Below, one piece after another: positions 8,255-15,254 of a stretch of 64,000 bases of DNA. This DNA comes from Candidatus Rokuibacteriota bacterium. GTDB lineage: Bacteria; Methylomirabilota; Methylomirabilia; Rokubacteriales; CSP1-6. A program made the position numbers and the translations under genes. The DNA lies in contig QHRW01000112.1 in assembly GCA_003220265.1 (NCBI GenBank), positions 1-64,000 on the forward strand. The letters run 5' to 3'. Below the pieces are notes generated by a model. That model saw nothing but the letters and a program-made list of their open reading frames with translations. It made no database searches and had not been told where the DNA came from. Each line of letters starts with the position of its first letter. The stretch's first letter is position 1.

Positions 8255-8778
8255 GCGCGGACACCTGGTCCGTTCGACGCGTGCACGCGCTGGACGATGC
8301 GCAGATCGACCAGCTCGCCGACGTGTTGATCGATTGCGTCGAGGGCGGGGCGTCGGTGAGCTTCATGCACCCGCTGTCGCGCGCGCGGGCCGTGGCGTTC
8401 TGGCGTCGCGTGGCGCAGGGAGCGGCCGCGGGCGAGCGCGCACTGCTGGTCGCGGCCGACGCGCGAGGCGTGTGCGGCACCGTGCAGCTCGTGCTCGAGC
8501 AGCCGGAGAACCAGCCGCACCGTGCCGAGCTGTCGAAGATGCTGGTGCATCGCCGGGCCCGCCGGCAGGGGCTGGGGGCGGCGCTGATGCGCGCCGCCGA
8601 GGCCACCGCGCGCGACTGCGGCAAGACGCTGCTGGTCCTCGACACCGCCAACCCCGAGGCGGAGCGCCTGTACGGGCGCCTGGGCTGGGTGCGGGTGGGC
8701 GTGATCCCGGGCTTTGCCTTGCTGCCGCACGGCGGGCTCTGCGGCACGACGCTGTACTACCGGAATCTGGATCGGTAG
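8251..8778 (+). CDS. GNAT family N-acetyltransferase
   Basis: Acetyl-CoA dependent acetyltransferase of 175 residues. The acetyl-CoA loop is seen as RRQGLGAALMRAAEATARD (R/Q-x-x-G-x-A), followed by the LVLDTANPEAERLYGRLGW strand typical of GNAT domains. Its ATG overlaps the stop of the XRE-cupin regulator (ATGA), which suggests that the regulator and enzyme respond to the same compound. The domain and length are usual for small amine or antibiotic acetyltransferases; the acceptor is unknown. Confidence 0.88.
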   Translation: MSADTWSVRRVHALDDAQIDQLADVLIDCVEGGASVSFMHPLSRARAVAFWRRVAQGAAAGERALLVAADARGVCGTVQLVLEQPENQPHRAELSKMLVHRRARRQGLGAALMRAAEATARDCGKTLLVLDTANPEAERLYGRLGWVRVGVIPGFALLPHGGLCGTTLYYRNLDR

Positions 8779-8804
8779 TCGCGGAGGGCGAATCCGAAGA
8801 GCAT

Positions 8805-8835
8805 GGCCGCTCACCGCCTCGGGCAGTGAGCGGCC
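8805..8835. terminator. Hairpin between convergent genes
   Basis: Arms GGCCGCTCAC and GTGAGCGGCC pair perfectly around an 11-base loop. It lies between the ends of the GNAT gene (8778) and the minus-strand gene ending at 8851, where it could serve both as a bidirectional terminator. Confidence 0.6.
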
Positions 8836-8850
8836 GTCAACGACAACGCG

Positions 8851-9210
8851 TCAGCTGCTCTTGGCCTTCAGGAGTTGCTCGGCGCACGCGTTCGCCAGGC
8901 CGGAGTTCGGCGTCTTGTCGCCGACCGGCGTGGCCCAGCCGCCCGCCTCGACGAATTCCCGCTGCTTCCAGGAATCGATCGTCTGCAGCTCCTTCAGCTT
9001 GTTGGCGGCCTGCGGCTGCTGCATGAACTTCGACACGCAGGACGGCGTGAGCGCGGTGACCACGGCCGAGTCGGCGCGCGTGGCGGCCGCCCGCTCCGCG
9101 GTGGCTCCGAGCACCCATCCCATCCATCCAAAACCGACGATCATCGTCGCCACCGAACCGAGCACTGCGCCCCACGCCGCCGGCTTGATCCACGGTGCTG
9201 TCAGCTGCAT
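8851..9210 (-). CDS. Small single-pass membrane protein of unknown function
   Basis: 119 residues with one N-terminal membrane helix (about 11-34, AAWGAVLGSVATMIVGFGWM) and a hydrophilic remainder of about 80 residues that probably faces the periplasm. Two cysteines (SCVSKF and NACAEQ) could form a disulfide there. A ribosome site (AAGGAGG) stands close upstream of the start. I do not recognise a family. It lies downstream of the desaturase operon on the same strand with a 50-base gap and may be co-transcribed. Confidence 0.65.
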   Translation of the reverse strand: MQLTAPWIKPAAWGAVLGSVATMIVGFGWMGWVLGATAERAAATRADSAVVTALTPSCVSKFMQQPQAANKLKELQTIDSWKQREFVEAGGWATPVGDKTPNSGLANACAEQLLKAKSS

Positions 9211-9262
9211 ACGGGAACCTCCTTGTTCCGGGGAAGGTCAGTCTCCCCCGGTGCCACGTCGA

Positions 9263-9457
9263 TCAGCGGCGCGCGGGCCAGGCCGGACGCGGCCGATCGC
9301 GATCGGTGTTCTGCTGAAGACGCTCGCTCCCGGCCGCCACGGCCTGCGCGATCGTCGCGAAGGTCGCCTGCGATTCCTCGACCGTTTCGCCGCTGTACCC
9401 CACGATGCGCCATCGCCATTCCACCCCGGCCCGCGTCGAGAAGGCCAGGACGTTCAT
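9263..9457 (-). CDS. Small WRWRI protein, DUF1508-like
   Basis: A 64-residue protein translated from ATG 9457, with AAGGAG six bases upstream and a 4-base overlap (ATGA) with the end of the desaturase gene. Its core (EWRWRIVGYSGETVEESQ, then FATIAQAVAAGSERL) is clearly related to the protein encoded at 10634-10861 on the other strand. The layout, a short strand with W/R, a turn with GE, then a helix with a glycine, recalls the DUF1508/YegP fold, which I offer as inference only. Being coupled to a desaturase suggests a role tied to the membrane or to that enzyme. Confidence 0.7.
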   Translation of the reverse strand: MNVLAFSTRAGVEWRWRIVGYSGETVEESQATFATIAQAVAAGSERLQQNTDRDRPRPAWPARR

Positions 9458-10197
9458 GGTGTGCTCCTTGGCGCCGGCGCCATCGGCGCCCCCTGGATGG
9501 TGACCAGACGCACCGCCGCCAGCAGCCAGATGACCGGCCACGAGGGATCGAACTCCGAGCGCCGCGCGCTGAACTTGGCCGAGCGCGGATGCGCGTGGTG
9601 GTTGTTGTGGAGGCTCTCGCCGCCGGTGATCCAGGCCAGCACGCGCGAGTTGAACGCCGTGTTGTCGAAGTTCTTGCCGCCGCGCCGGTGACCGACGGCG
9701 TTGATGAGCGGGGCCAGCACGAACACGTAGAGCACGGCATGGGTGAGGCCGGCGATGAGACCGGGCCAGAACCCGATGAGGGCGCACAGCATGCCGAGCC
9801 CGATGACGAGGCCGAGCACGCCGTGGGAGAAGATCGCGCGGTCCAGACGATCGGGCCGGACGTCGGGGGCGAACGTCTCCAGCGTCTGGGGGTTGCGCGC
9901 CTCGCGCGCGTAGTACACGACGTTGAAGAGCTGGACCTTCCAGAAGCCGAGCATGCGCGGACTGTGGGGGTCGCCTTCGCGATCGGTGAAGGTGTGGTGC
10001 TTGCGATGCACCGCCACCCACTCCTGCCGGGATTGGCCGGTCGTCAGCCACAGGACGACCCGGAACCCGAGCTCGGCCAGCGGGTGCACGTGCAGCGAGC
10101 GGTGGGCCAGGGCGCGGTGCAGGTAGATTGACGTCGCCAGGACCGCGACCTCGGTGAGCGCGATGGCGACCACGGGAACAACCCAGACAGGGTTCAT
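9454..10197 (-). CDS. Fatty acid (acyl-lipid/acyl-CoA delta-9) desaturase
   Basis: Membrane diiron desaturase of 247 residues. All three histidine boxes are present: HRALAH (residues 27-32), HRKHH (64-68) and HNNHH (197-201), with an extra NAVGH segment at 166-170. Helices flank the boxes in the usual arrangement. It introduces a double bond into saturated acyl chains and so adjusts membrane fluidity. I start it at ATG 10197 (AAGGAG eight bases upstream); the frame is open further upstream but overlaps the regulator gene. Compared with many bacterial homologues of 270-390 residues it is compact, with a short N-terminus. Confidence 0.92.
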   Translation of the reverse strand: MNPVWVVPVVAIALTEVAVLATSIYLHRALAHRSLHVHPLAELGFRVVLWLTTGQSRQEWVAVHRKHHTFTDREGDPHSPRMLGFWKVQLFNVVYYAREARNPQTLETFAPDVRPDRLDRAIFSHGVLGLVIGLGMLCALIGFWPGLIAGLTHAVLYVFVLAPLINAVGHRRGGKNFDNTAFNSRVLAWITGGESLHNNHHAHPRSAKFSARRSEFDPSWPVIWLLAAVRLVTIQGAPMAPAPRSTP

Positions 10198-10210
10198 GCT
10201 GCGGACTCCT

Positions 10211-10504
10211 TCATGGTGATCTCCGCCGCGGCGCCACCATCCGGCCCCGTCGGGCCTTGACGGTGACGGGCTGGCGTCGCGCCTCACTCCGGATGCGCCG
10301 GATCGTCTCGGCCTGCCGGCTGATGTTGGCGAAGAGCCCATTATCGCCCGGCCGCTTCAGCCCCTCTTCGATGAGCGCACGGAACACGATCTGCAGGCTC
10401 ACCGGCAGCCGGATGGACGTCGTCGCCCGGCCGGCCAGGCTGCGGGCGCGGTCGGCGAGATCTCTCGGCAGCACGATGAGCACGCGCGTCTCGTTCTCGA
10501 ACAT
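10211..10504 (-). CDS. Putative small DNA-binding regulator of the desaturase operon
   Basis: 97 residues starting at ATG 10504 (GGAGG nine bases upstream). The N-terminal part (ETRVLIVLPRDLADRARSLAG, then LPVSLQIVFRALIEEGLKRP) looks like a ribbon-helix-helix arrangement, a basic strand followed by two helices, and the C-terminus is very Arg/Lys rich. It is first in the operon, 13 bases before the desaturase, and lies directly behind an AT-rich promoter that carries two tandem 8-base repeats. Autoregulation through those repeats is plausible. I do not recognise a named family, so the DNA-binding role is inference. Confidence 0.5.
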   Translation of the reverse strand: MFENETRVLIVLPRDLADRARSLAGRATTSIRLPVSLQIVFRALIEEGLKRPGDNGLFANISRQAETIRRIRSEARRQPVTVKARRGRMVAPRRRSP

Positions 10505-10525
10505 GCAGGGCCGCCTCCGCGACAC

Positions 10526-10553
10526 ATTATATAACATATATGAAACATATAAA
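10526..10553 (-). promoter_or_regulatory. AT-rich promoter with tandem AACATATA sites
   Basis: On the minus strand TTTATA (10553-10548) and a perfect TATAAT (10531-10526) stand 16 bases apart, giving a leader of about 20 bases before the ATG at 10504. On the plus strand AACATATA occurs at 10533-10540 and again at 10544-10551, exactly 11 bases apart, so two proteins would bind the same helix face inside the spacer. The AT-richness is striking in this GC-rich sequence. It also separates divergent genes. Confidence 0.65.
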
Positions 10554-10633
10554 TTACTTCCTCACCGGCCCGGCGATTCTGGTACCGTAGACCACCCGGA
10601 CGAGCGACCCTGTCCCGCCAAAAGGATGGAGAG

Positions 10634-10861
10634 ATGCAGGTCACCGCATTCAACACGCCGAAGGACCCCTCATGGCGGTGGCGCATCGTCAACTATGCGG
10701 GCGAGGTCATCGCCGAATCGCCCGACCGGTTCTCGTCGATCGCGGCCGCCCTCGCCGACGGAGCCAAGAAGCTCGTGGCCATGAACGTCGTCGACCACTC
10801 CCAGCCGGTCAACTGGCGGCGCTGGACCTCTCACCTGCGAGGGCGCAGCTCCACGTCCTGA
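10634..10861 (+). CDS. Small WRWRI protein, DUF1508-like (paralogue)
   Basis: 75-residue protein behind GGATGGAGAG. Its core (SWRWRIVNYAGEVIAESPDR, then FSSIAAALADGAKKL) aligns end to end with the 64-residue protein at 9263-9457, including the WRWRI strand, the GE turn and the alternating helix. The C-terminal 25 residues (VNWRRWTSHLRGR) are its own. It is transcribed away from the desaturase operon out of the same AT-rich gap, so the two paralogues may share control. Function is unknown. Confidence 0.65.
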   Translation: MQVTAFNTPKDPSWRWRIVNYAGEVIAESPDRFSSIAAALADGAKKLVAMNVVDHSQPVNWRRWTSHLRGRSSTS

Positions 10862-10871
10862 CGCGCCTACA

Positions 10872-11621
10872 ATGTCCGGTATGCCGGTCAGCGTCCGCTT
10901 CGTCGGCTCCGGGGATTCATTCGGCAGCGGCGGACGCTTCCAGACGTGCATCCTCGTGGACGGGCCGCGCTCGCGGGTGGCGCTCGACTTCGGAACCTCG
11001 TCGCTGATCGCGCTGGCCCAGCAGGGGATCGAGCCCAACTCGATCGACGCGGTGCTGCTCACGCACCTGCACGGCGATCACTGCGGCGGCGTGCCGTTCC
11101 TGCTCATCGACGCCATGCTGGCCGCCCGCCGCACGCGGCCGCTCATCGTCGCGGGGCCGCACGACCTCGAGCGCCGCATGGGCGAGATCCGCGAGGCGCT
11201 CTTTCCCGGCTCGCACGTGATGACGCCGAAGTTTCCGCTGCGGTGGCTCGAGCTCGAGCCGGGAACGCCGCGCGACATCCTCGACCTTGTCGTCACCGCG
11301 CAGCCGGCGCGGCACACGGCGGAGACGAACCCCACCGCGCTGCGGGTGGAGCTCGACGGCAAGGTCGTCGCCTACACCGGCGACACCGAGTGGACCGACG
11401 ACGTCGCGCTGGTGGCGCGCGGCGCCGACCTGCTGATCGCCGAGTGCTACTACTACGAGAAGCCGATCAAGTGGCACCTGAATTACCCGGCGATCGCCGC
11501 GCACCGCGCGGACTTCGGCGCCCGGCGCGTCATTCTCACGCACATGAGCCGGGAGATGCTGGCCCACACGGGCGACGTCCCCGAGGAATGCGCGCACGAC
11601 GGCCTGGTGGTGACCCTCTAG
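10872..11621 (+). CDS. MBL-fold metallo-hydrolase, RNase Z-like
   Basis: Metallo-beta-lactamase fold hydrolase of 249 residues. The metal motif is THLHGDH (H65, H67, D69, H70), followed by further ligands in ARHTAETN, YTGDTEW and LTHMSRE. The early sequence FVGSGDSFGSGGRFQTC is typical of the ribonuclease Z/arylsulfatase-like branch that cleaves phosphodiesters or cyclic nucleotides. The exosite arm of true tRNase Z is not obvious, so a tRNA role is doubtful. ATG 10872 and ATG 10881 are both possible starts. Confidence 0.85.
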   Translation: MSGMPVSVRFVGSGDSFGSGGRFQTCILVDGPRSRVALDFGTSSLIALAQQGIEPNSIDAVLLTHLHGDHCGGVPFLLIDAMLAARRTRPLIVAGPHDLERRMGEIREALFPGSHVMTPKFPLRWLELEPGTPRDILDLVVTAQPARHTAETNPTALRVELDGKVVAYTGDTEWTDDVALVARGADLLIAECYYYEKPIKWHLNYPAIAAHRADFGARRVILTHMSREMLAHTGDVPEECAHDGLVVTL

Positions 11622-11660
11622 CCCGCATTGCCTGGCCGGCGGGTTGCACGACGGTGCAGC

Positions 11661-13268
11661 GTGAGCCCGCGCGCCCGGTCCGATCGACCCCGGCCGATGC
11701 TGCCCACGCGGCGGCCGGCCCCGCTCGACAGCGACGAATGGCTCTACGAACCCGCGTACGGCGGCGTTCGCGTCATCGTCGACGTGACGCCGGGCGCCGG
11801 GCCCGGCCACGTCCGCATCCGCGCGGCGGGCGGGCGTGACGTCACCGCCACGCATCTCGCCGTCGTCGAGGCCTTGGCCACGCTCACGCGCCGGCTGAAG
11901 GCGCCCGTGCGGCTGGATGGCGAGCTCGTCGGCGACGCCCTCGTCGCCTTCGACGTGCTCGCCGACGGCCCGCTCGACGTACGCCCGCTGCCGCTCGTGG
12001 CCCGGCGCGCGCGGCTGGAGCGCATCCTCACCAACGTCGTGTCGCCCGCGCTGCGGCTCAGCGAGACGTCGCCCGGCGACGGCCGCGCGCTGTACCGTCG
12101 CGCGGCGGAGCGCGGCGTGACTGCGATCCTCGCCAAGCGGGCGGACTCGCCATACCACGGCGGCCGGAGCGGCGACTGGCGCGTGATCGCGGTCACCCGC
12201 CGCCGGCGGCCCGCCGCCGCGCCGCGTGCGCGTCGCTCGAACGCCTCCTGGGCGCGCGCCACCCACGACGGCGCGCTGCCTCGAGATCCCGAGCGCCGGC
12301 GCATCGTCGAGGCGCTCGTCGAGATCGAGGCCCGCGGCGGCCACGGCGCGCTCGACCTGGGCGAGGGGCGCGTGCTCGACGTCACGCACCTGGCCCGCGT
12401 GTTCTGGCCCGCGGTGGGCGTCACCAAGGGCGAGCTCATGCGCTACTACACGCGCGTGGCGCCGTGGCTGCTGCCGGCGGTGGCCGATCGCCCGCTCGTG
12501 ATGCAGCGCTTCCCGCAGGGCGTCGGGCGCCCGGCCTTCTTCCAGCAGCACGCGCCGCCGGCGGCGCCGCCGTGGGTGCGCGTGGAAACGCTGCCGAGCG
12601 ATCGCGTGGTGCCGAGCCGGCTCGTCGGCGGCCCGCTCCCCACGCTGCTCTACATGGCGCAGATCGGCGTCATCGCCCAGGACCCGTGGTTCTCGCGGGT
12701 GGCGTCGCCCGACACGCCCGATCATGCCGTGCTCGATCTCGATCCGATGCCGGGCGTGCGCTTCGGGCGCGTCGTGGACGTGGCGCGCTGGATCGGCGAG
12801 GCGCTGGAGCGGCTCGGCGCGCCCAGCGTGATCAAGACCTCGGGCGCGACGGGCCTGCACGTCTACGTGCCGCTGGCGCCCGGCACCTCTTACACGAGCG
12901 CGCGGCTCTTCTGCCAGCTCGTGGCCACGCTCGTCAGCGCTCGCCATCCGGACGTGGCCACCAGCGAGCGCGCCGTCGATCGCCGGGGCCGCCGCGTGTA
13001 CGTGGACTTCTTGCAAAACTCGCGCGGCAAGACGCTGGCCACGGTCTACAGCGCCCGTGCCAGCGCGTGGGCCGGCGTCTCCACGCCGCTCGCGTGGGAC
13101 GAGGTGACGCCGGCGCTCGACGCGCGCGACTTCACGCTGCGCACGATCGACGCGCGGCTGGCCCGCATGGGCGACCTCTGGGCGCGCCTGCGCGCGGCGC
13201 GGCGATTCGACCTCGAAACGGTGGCACCGGGGTTGCTCGATGCCAGGCGTCTGAAGTCATCGGCGTGA
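11661..13268 (+). CDS. LigD-type primase-polymerase fused to a degenerate ATP-ligase domain
   Basis: About 535 residues. The C-terminal half (about 220-520) is the LigD polymerase domain of non-homologous end joining: LDLDPMP carries the two metal-binding Asp (D359, D361), KTSGATGLHVYVPL is the nucleotide-binding motif, and VDFLQNSRGKTLATVYSARA is the third signature. The N-terminal half resembles the ATP-dependent ligase domain (LDGELVG, SPYHGGRSGDW), but motif I reads EPAYGG where active ligases have E-P-K-x-D-G, so the adenylated lysine is replaced by Ala32 and the Asp by Gly; the final K-x-K motif is also missing. The ligase half is therefore probably inactive. Starts at TTG 11628, GTG 11661 and ATG 11697 are all possible and none has a clear ribosome site. 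Confidence 0.85.
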   Translation: MSPRARSDRPRPMLPTRRPAPLDSDEWLYEPAYGGVRVIVDVTPGAGPGHVRIRAAGGRDVTATHLAVVEALATLTRRLKAPVRLDGELVGDALVAFDVLADGPLDVRPLPLVARRARLERILTNVVSPALRLSETSPGDGRALYRRAAERGVTAILAKRADSPYHGGRSGDWRVIAVTRRRRPAAAPRARRSNASWARATHDGALPRDPERRRIVEALVEIEARGGHGALDLGEGRVLDVTHLARVFWPAVGVTKGELMRYYTRVAPWLLPAVADRPLVMQRFPQGVGRPAFFQQHAPPAAPPWVRVETLPSDRVVPSRLVGGPLPTLLYMAQIGVIAQDPWFSRVASPDTPDHAVLDLDPMPGVRFGRVVDVARWIGEALERLGAPSVIKTSGATGLHVYVPLAPGTSYTSARLFCQLVATLVSARHPDVATSERAVDRRGRRVYVDFLQNSRGKTLATVYSARASAWAGVSTPLAWDEVTPALDARDFTLRTIDARLARMGDLWARLRAARRFDLETVAPGLLDARRLKSSA

Positions 13269-13281
13269 GGGACGCACCACC

Positions 13282-14433
13282 ATGAAGGCACTGGCGTACC
13301 AGGGACCAAAGCATGTCGAGGTCGTCACCAAGCCCGATCCCCGGATCGAGCACCCCGGCGATGCGATCGTGCGCGTGACGCGCGCGGCGATCTGCGGCTC
13401 CGACCTCCACCTCTATCACGGCCTCGTGCCCGACACCCGCGTCGGCCACACGTTCGGCCACGAGGTCACCGGCGTGGTGCAGGAGGTCGGACGCGCGGTG
13501 ACGACGCTGCGGCCCGGCGATCGCGTCGTCGTCCCGTTCAACATCTCGTGCGGGAGCTGCTTCTTCTGCGAGCGCGGGCTGACCGCGAGCTGCGATCGCA
13601 CGAATCCCAACAGCCAGATCGTCGGCGGCGTGTACGGCTACTCGCACCTGACCGGCGGCTACGACGGCGGCCAGGCCGAGTACCTGCGCGTGCCGTTCGC
13701 CGACGCGGGGCCGTTCAAGATCCCCGACGACATGGACGACGACTCGGTCCTGTTCCTCAGCGACATCCTGCCCACGGGCTACCAGGCCGCCGAGATGGGC
13801 GAGATCAAGGCCAACGAGATCGTCGCCGTCTTCGGCTGCGGCCCGGTCGGCCTCTTCGCCGCCAAGTCGGCGTGGCTGATGGGCGCCGGGCGCGTCATCG
13901 CGATCGACTCGGTGGACTACCGCCTGCAGTTCGCGCGGCGCTTCGCCCGGGTGGAGACCGTGGACTACACGCAGGTGGACGACGTCGTCGCGCACCTGCG
14001 CGAGATGACCGACGGGCGTGGCCCCGACGTCTGCATCGACGCCGTCGGCCTCGAGGCGAGCGGCTCGCTCATGCACAAGGCGCTGGGCGTGACGATGCTG
14101 CAGGCCGGCGCCGCCAACGTGCTCCAGTGGGCGATCGGCGCCGTGCGCAAGGCCGGCAACGTCTCGATCATCGGCGTGTACGGCCCGCCGTGGAACCTGG
14201 TGCCGATCGGCGTGGCGATGAACAAGGGCCTCACGCTGCGCGGCGCGCAGTGCAGCGTCCGGCGCTACATGCCGCACCTGCTCGAGCACATCCGCGCGGG
14301 CCGCATCGACGCCAAGGCCGTCATCTCGCACCGGCTGCCGCTCGACGACGCGGCCAAGGGCTATCACATGTTCGCGAACAAGCAGGACGACTGCCTCAAG
14401 TGTGTCCTGCTGCCGAATGGAGGCGCCGCATGA
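13282..14433 (+). CDS. Zinc-dependent alcohol dehydrogenase, FdhA-like
   Basis: Medium-chain NAD(P)-dependent dehydrogenase of 383 residues. The catalytic zinc site is AAICGSDLHLYHG (about 35-47) with GHEVTG; the structural zinc loop is SCGSCFFCERGLTASC (about 89-104); the dinucleotide fold is VAVFGCGPVGLFAAKSA. The insertion between the zinc loop and the fold resembles glutathione-independent formaldehyde dehydrogenases, but the substrate cannot be fixed from sequence. Its stop overlaps the ATG of the next small gene (ATGA). Confidence 0.9.
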   Translation: MKALAYQGPKHVEVVTKPDPRIEHPGDAIVRVTRAAICGSDLHLYHGLVPDTRVGHTFGHEVTGVVQEVGRAVTTLRPGDRVVVPFNISCGSCFFCERGLTASCDRTNPNSQIVGGVYGYSHLTGGYDGGQAEYLRVPFADAGPFKIPDDMDDDSVLFLSDILPTGYQAAEMGEIKANEIVAVFGCGPVGLFAAKSAWLMGAGRVIAIDSVDYRLQFARRFARVETVDYTQVDDVVAHLREMTDGRGPDVCIDAVGLEASGSLMHKALGVTMLQAGAANVLQWAIGAVRKAGNVSIIGVYGPPWNLVPIGVAMNKGLTLRGAQCSVRRYMPHLLEHIRAGRIDAKAVISHRLPLDDAAKGYHMFANKQDDCLKCVLLPNGGAA

Positions 14434-14810
14434 GTCCCGATCCCGCGAGCGGCATCGACCAGGATCCGGCCCGGCGGCCGGGCGTCCCGGCCGAGAAGCC
14501 ACCCCACAGCCAGCCGCACGCACGCAACGTGGCGCAGGTGCGCCAGGACGGGCGCCCGACGGACGCCGGCCAGGCACGGACTCCGGTCTTCGGCACCGCC
14601 CAGCCGCCCCGCGGCCTCAGCGGACGGCTGCGCTCCGCGGCGTACGCGATTCCCGAGCACTATGCGCGCCACTGGCTGCTGCTGATCCTCGCCGACCGGG
14701 TGGACGTGCTGGAACACCGCGTCCGCCGGCGGCCGGGGATGGCGGTGGCCGCGGGCGCCGGCGCCCTGCTGGGTGCGGTGGCCCTGGCCCGCGCGCTCGG
14801 TCGCCGTTAG
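14430..14810 (+). CDS. Small hypothetical protein with C-terminal glycine-rich helix
   Basis: 126 residues from ATG 14430, which overlaps the dehydrogenase stop and has GGAGG close upstream. The first 60 residues are polar, Pro- and Gln-rich and probably disordered. The second half (AIPEHYARHWLLLILADRVD) is helical and the C-terminus (MAVAAGAGALLGAVALARAL) looks like a glycine-zipper membrane segment. No family is recognised. Coupling to the dehydrogenase suggests that it helps anchor or accompany that enzyme, but nothing proves it. Confidence 0.6.
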   Translation: MSPDPASGIDQDPARRPGVPAEKPPHSQPHARNVAQVRQDGRPTDAGQARTPVFGTAQPPRGLSGRLRSAAYAIPEHYARHWLLLILADRVDVLEHRVRRRPGMAVAAGAGALLGAVALARALGRR

Positions 14811-14814
14811 CCGG

Positions 14815-14869
14815 TTCGAAACAAAGCCGATTCGAAACGGTTGACCGGGCGCGCGGCTTGGGCCAGTCT
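14815..14869 (+). promoter_or_regulatory. TTCGAAAC direct repeat and weak promoter
   Basis: TTCGAAAC occurs at 14815-14822 and again at 14831-14838, 16 bases apart. It is followed by TTGACC (14841-14846) and, after 17 bases, CAGTCT (14864-14869), which stands seven bases before the GTG of the next gene. The arrangement suggests a regulated promoter; the -10 box is poor. Confidence 0.35.
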
Positions 14870-14876
14870 GGAGCCC

Positions 14877-15254
14877 GTGACGCGAGCCGCCGCTGCTGCC
14901 GCCGCCGTGCTGGCTACCCTTCTCGCCGTCGCCGCGGCATCCGCGCAGGCGGTCGATCCCCGTGTGGCGGAGGCGCTGCGCGTCGAGTGGGAGCGCGTCT
15001 CCGATCGACCCGGAATCGAGGGCTACGTCTACAACGACTCGGCCTACCGCATCGGGCTCGTGCGGCTGGCGATCCTCGGCCGCGACGATCCCGCGCAGGC
15101 GCCGACCACCACGCACGCCTGGGTCTACGGCAACGTCCCCGCGCGCGGCCGCTGGTACTTCCGCGTGCGCATGCCGGGCACGCGGGAAGTCGTCAACGTG
15201 TCGATCGAGTCCTTCGCCGTCATCGCGCGCGAGCCCACTGCCGAGACTCCGTGA
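14877..15254 (+). CDS. Secreted FxLYD-like small protein
   Basis: 125 residues with a clear signal peptide (AAAAAAAVLATLLAVAAASA, cut near residue 23). The mature part begins with a short helix and continues as strands (GYVYNDSAYRIGLVRLAILG, YFRVRMPG) in a pattern like the FxLYD/immunoglobulin-like periplasmic domains. GTG 14877 is chosen because the signal peptide starts there and a promoter-like sequence precedes it; TTG 14841 is an alternative. The stop overlaps the GTG of the OPT transporter gene, so the two are co-expressed. Confidence 0.65.
   Translation: MTRAAAAAAAVLATLLAVAAASAQAVDPRVAEALRVEWERVSDRPGIEGYVYNDSAYRIGLVRLAILGRDDPAQAPTTTHAWVYGNVPARGRWYFRVRMPGTREVVNVSIESFAVIAREPTAETP

Noticed and set aside
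10917-13016. 699-codon minus-strand frame opposite the MBL and LigD-like genes
   Set aside because: Arg/His-rich low-complexity translation typical of GC-rich antisense frames; the plus-strand genes have clear motifs.
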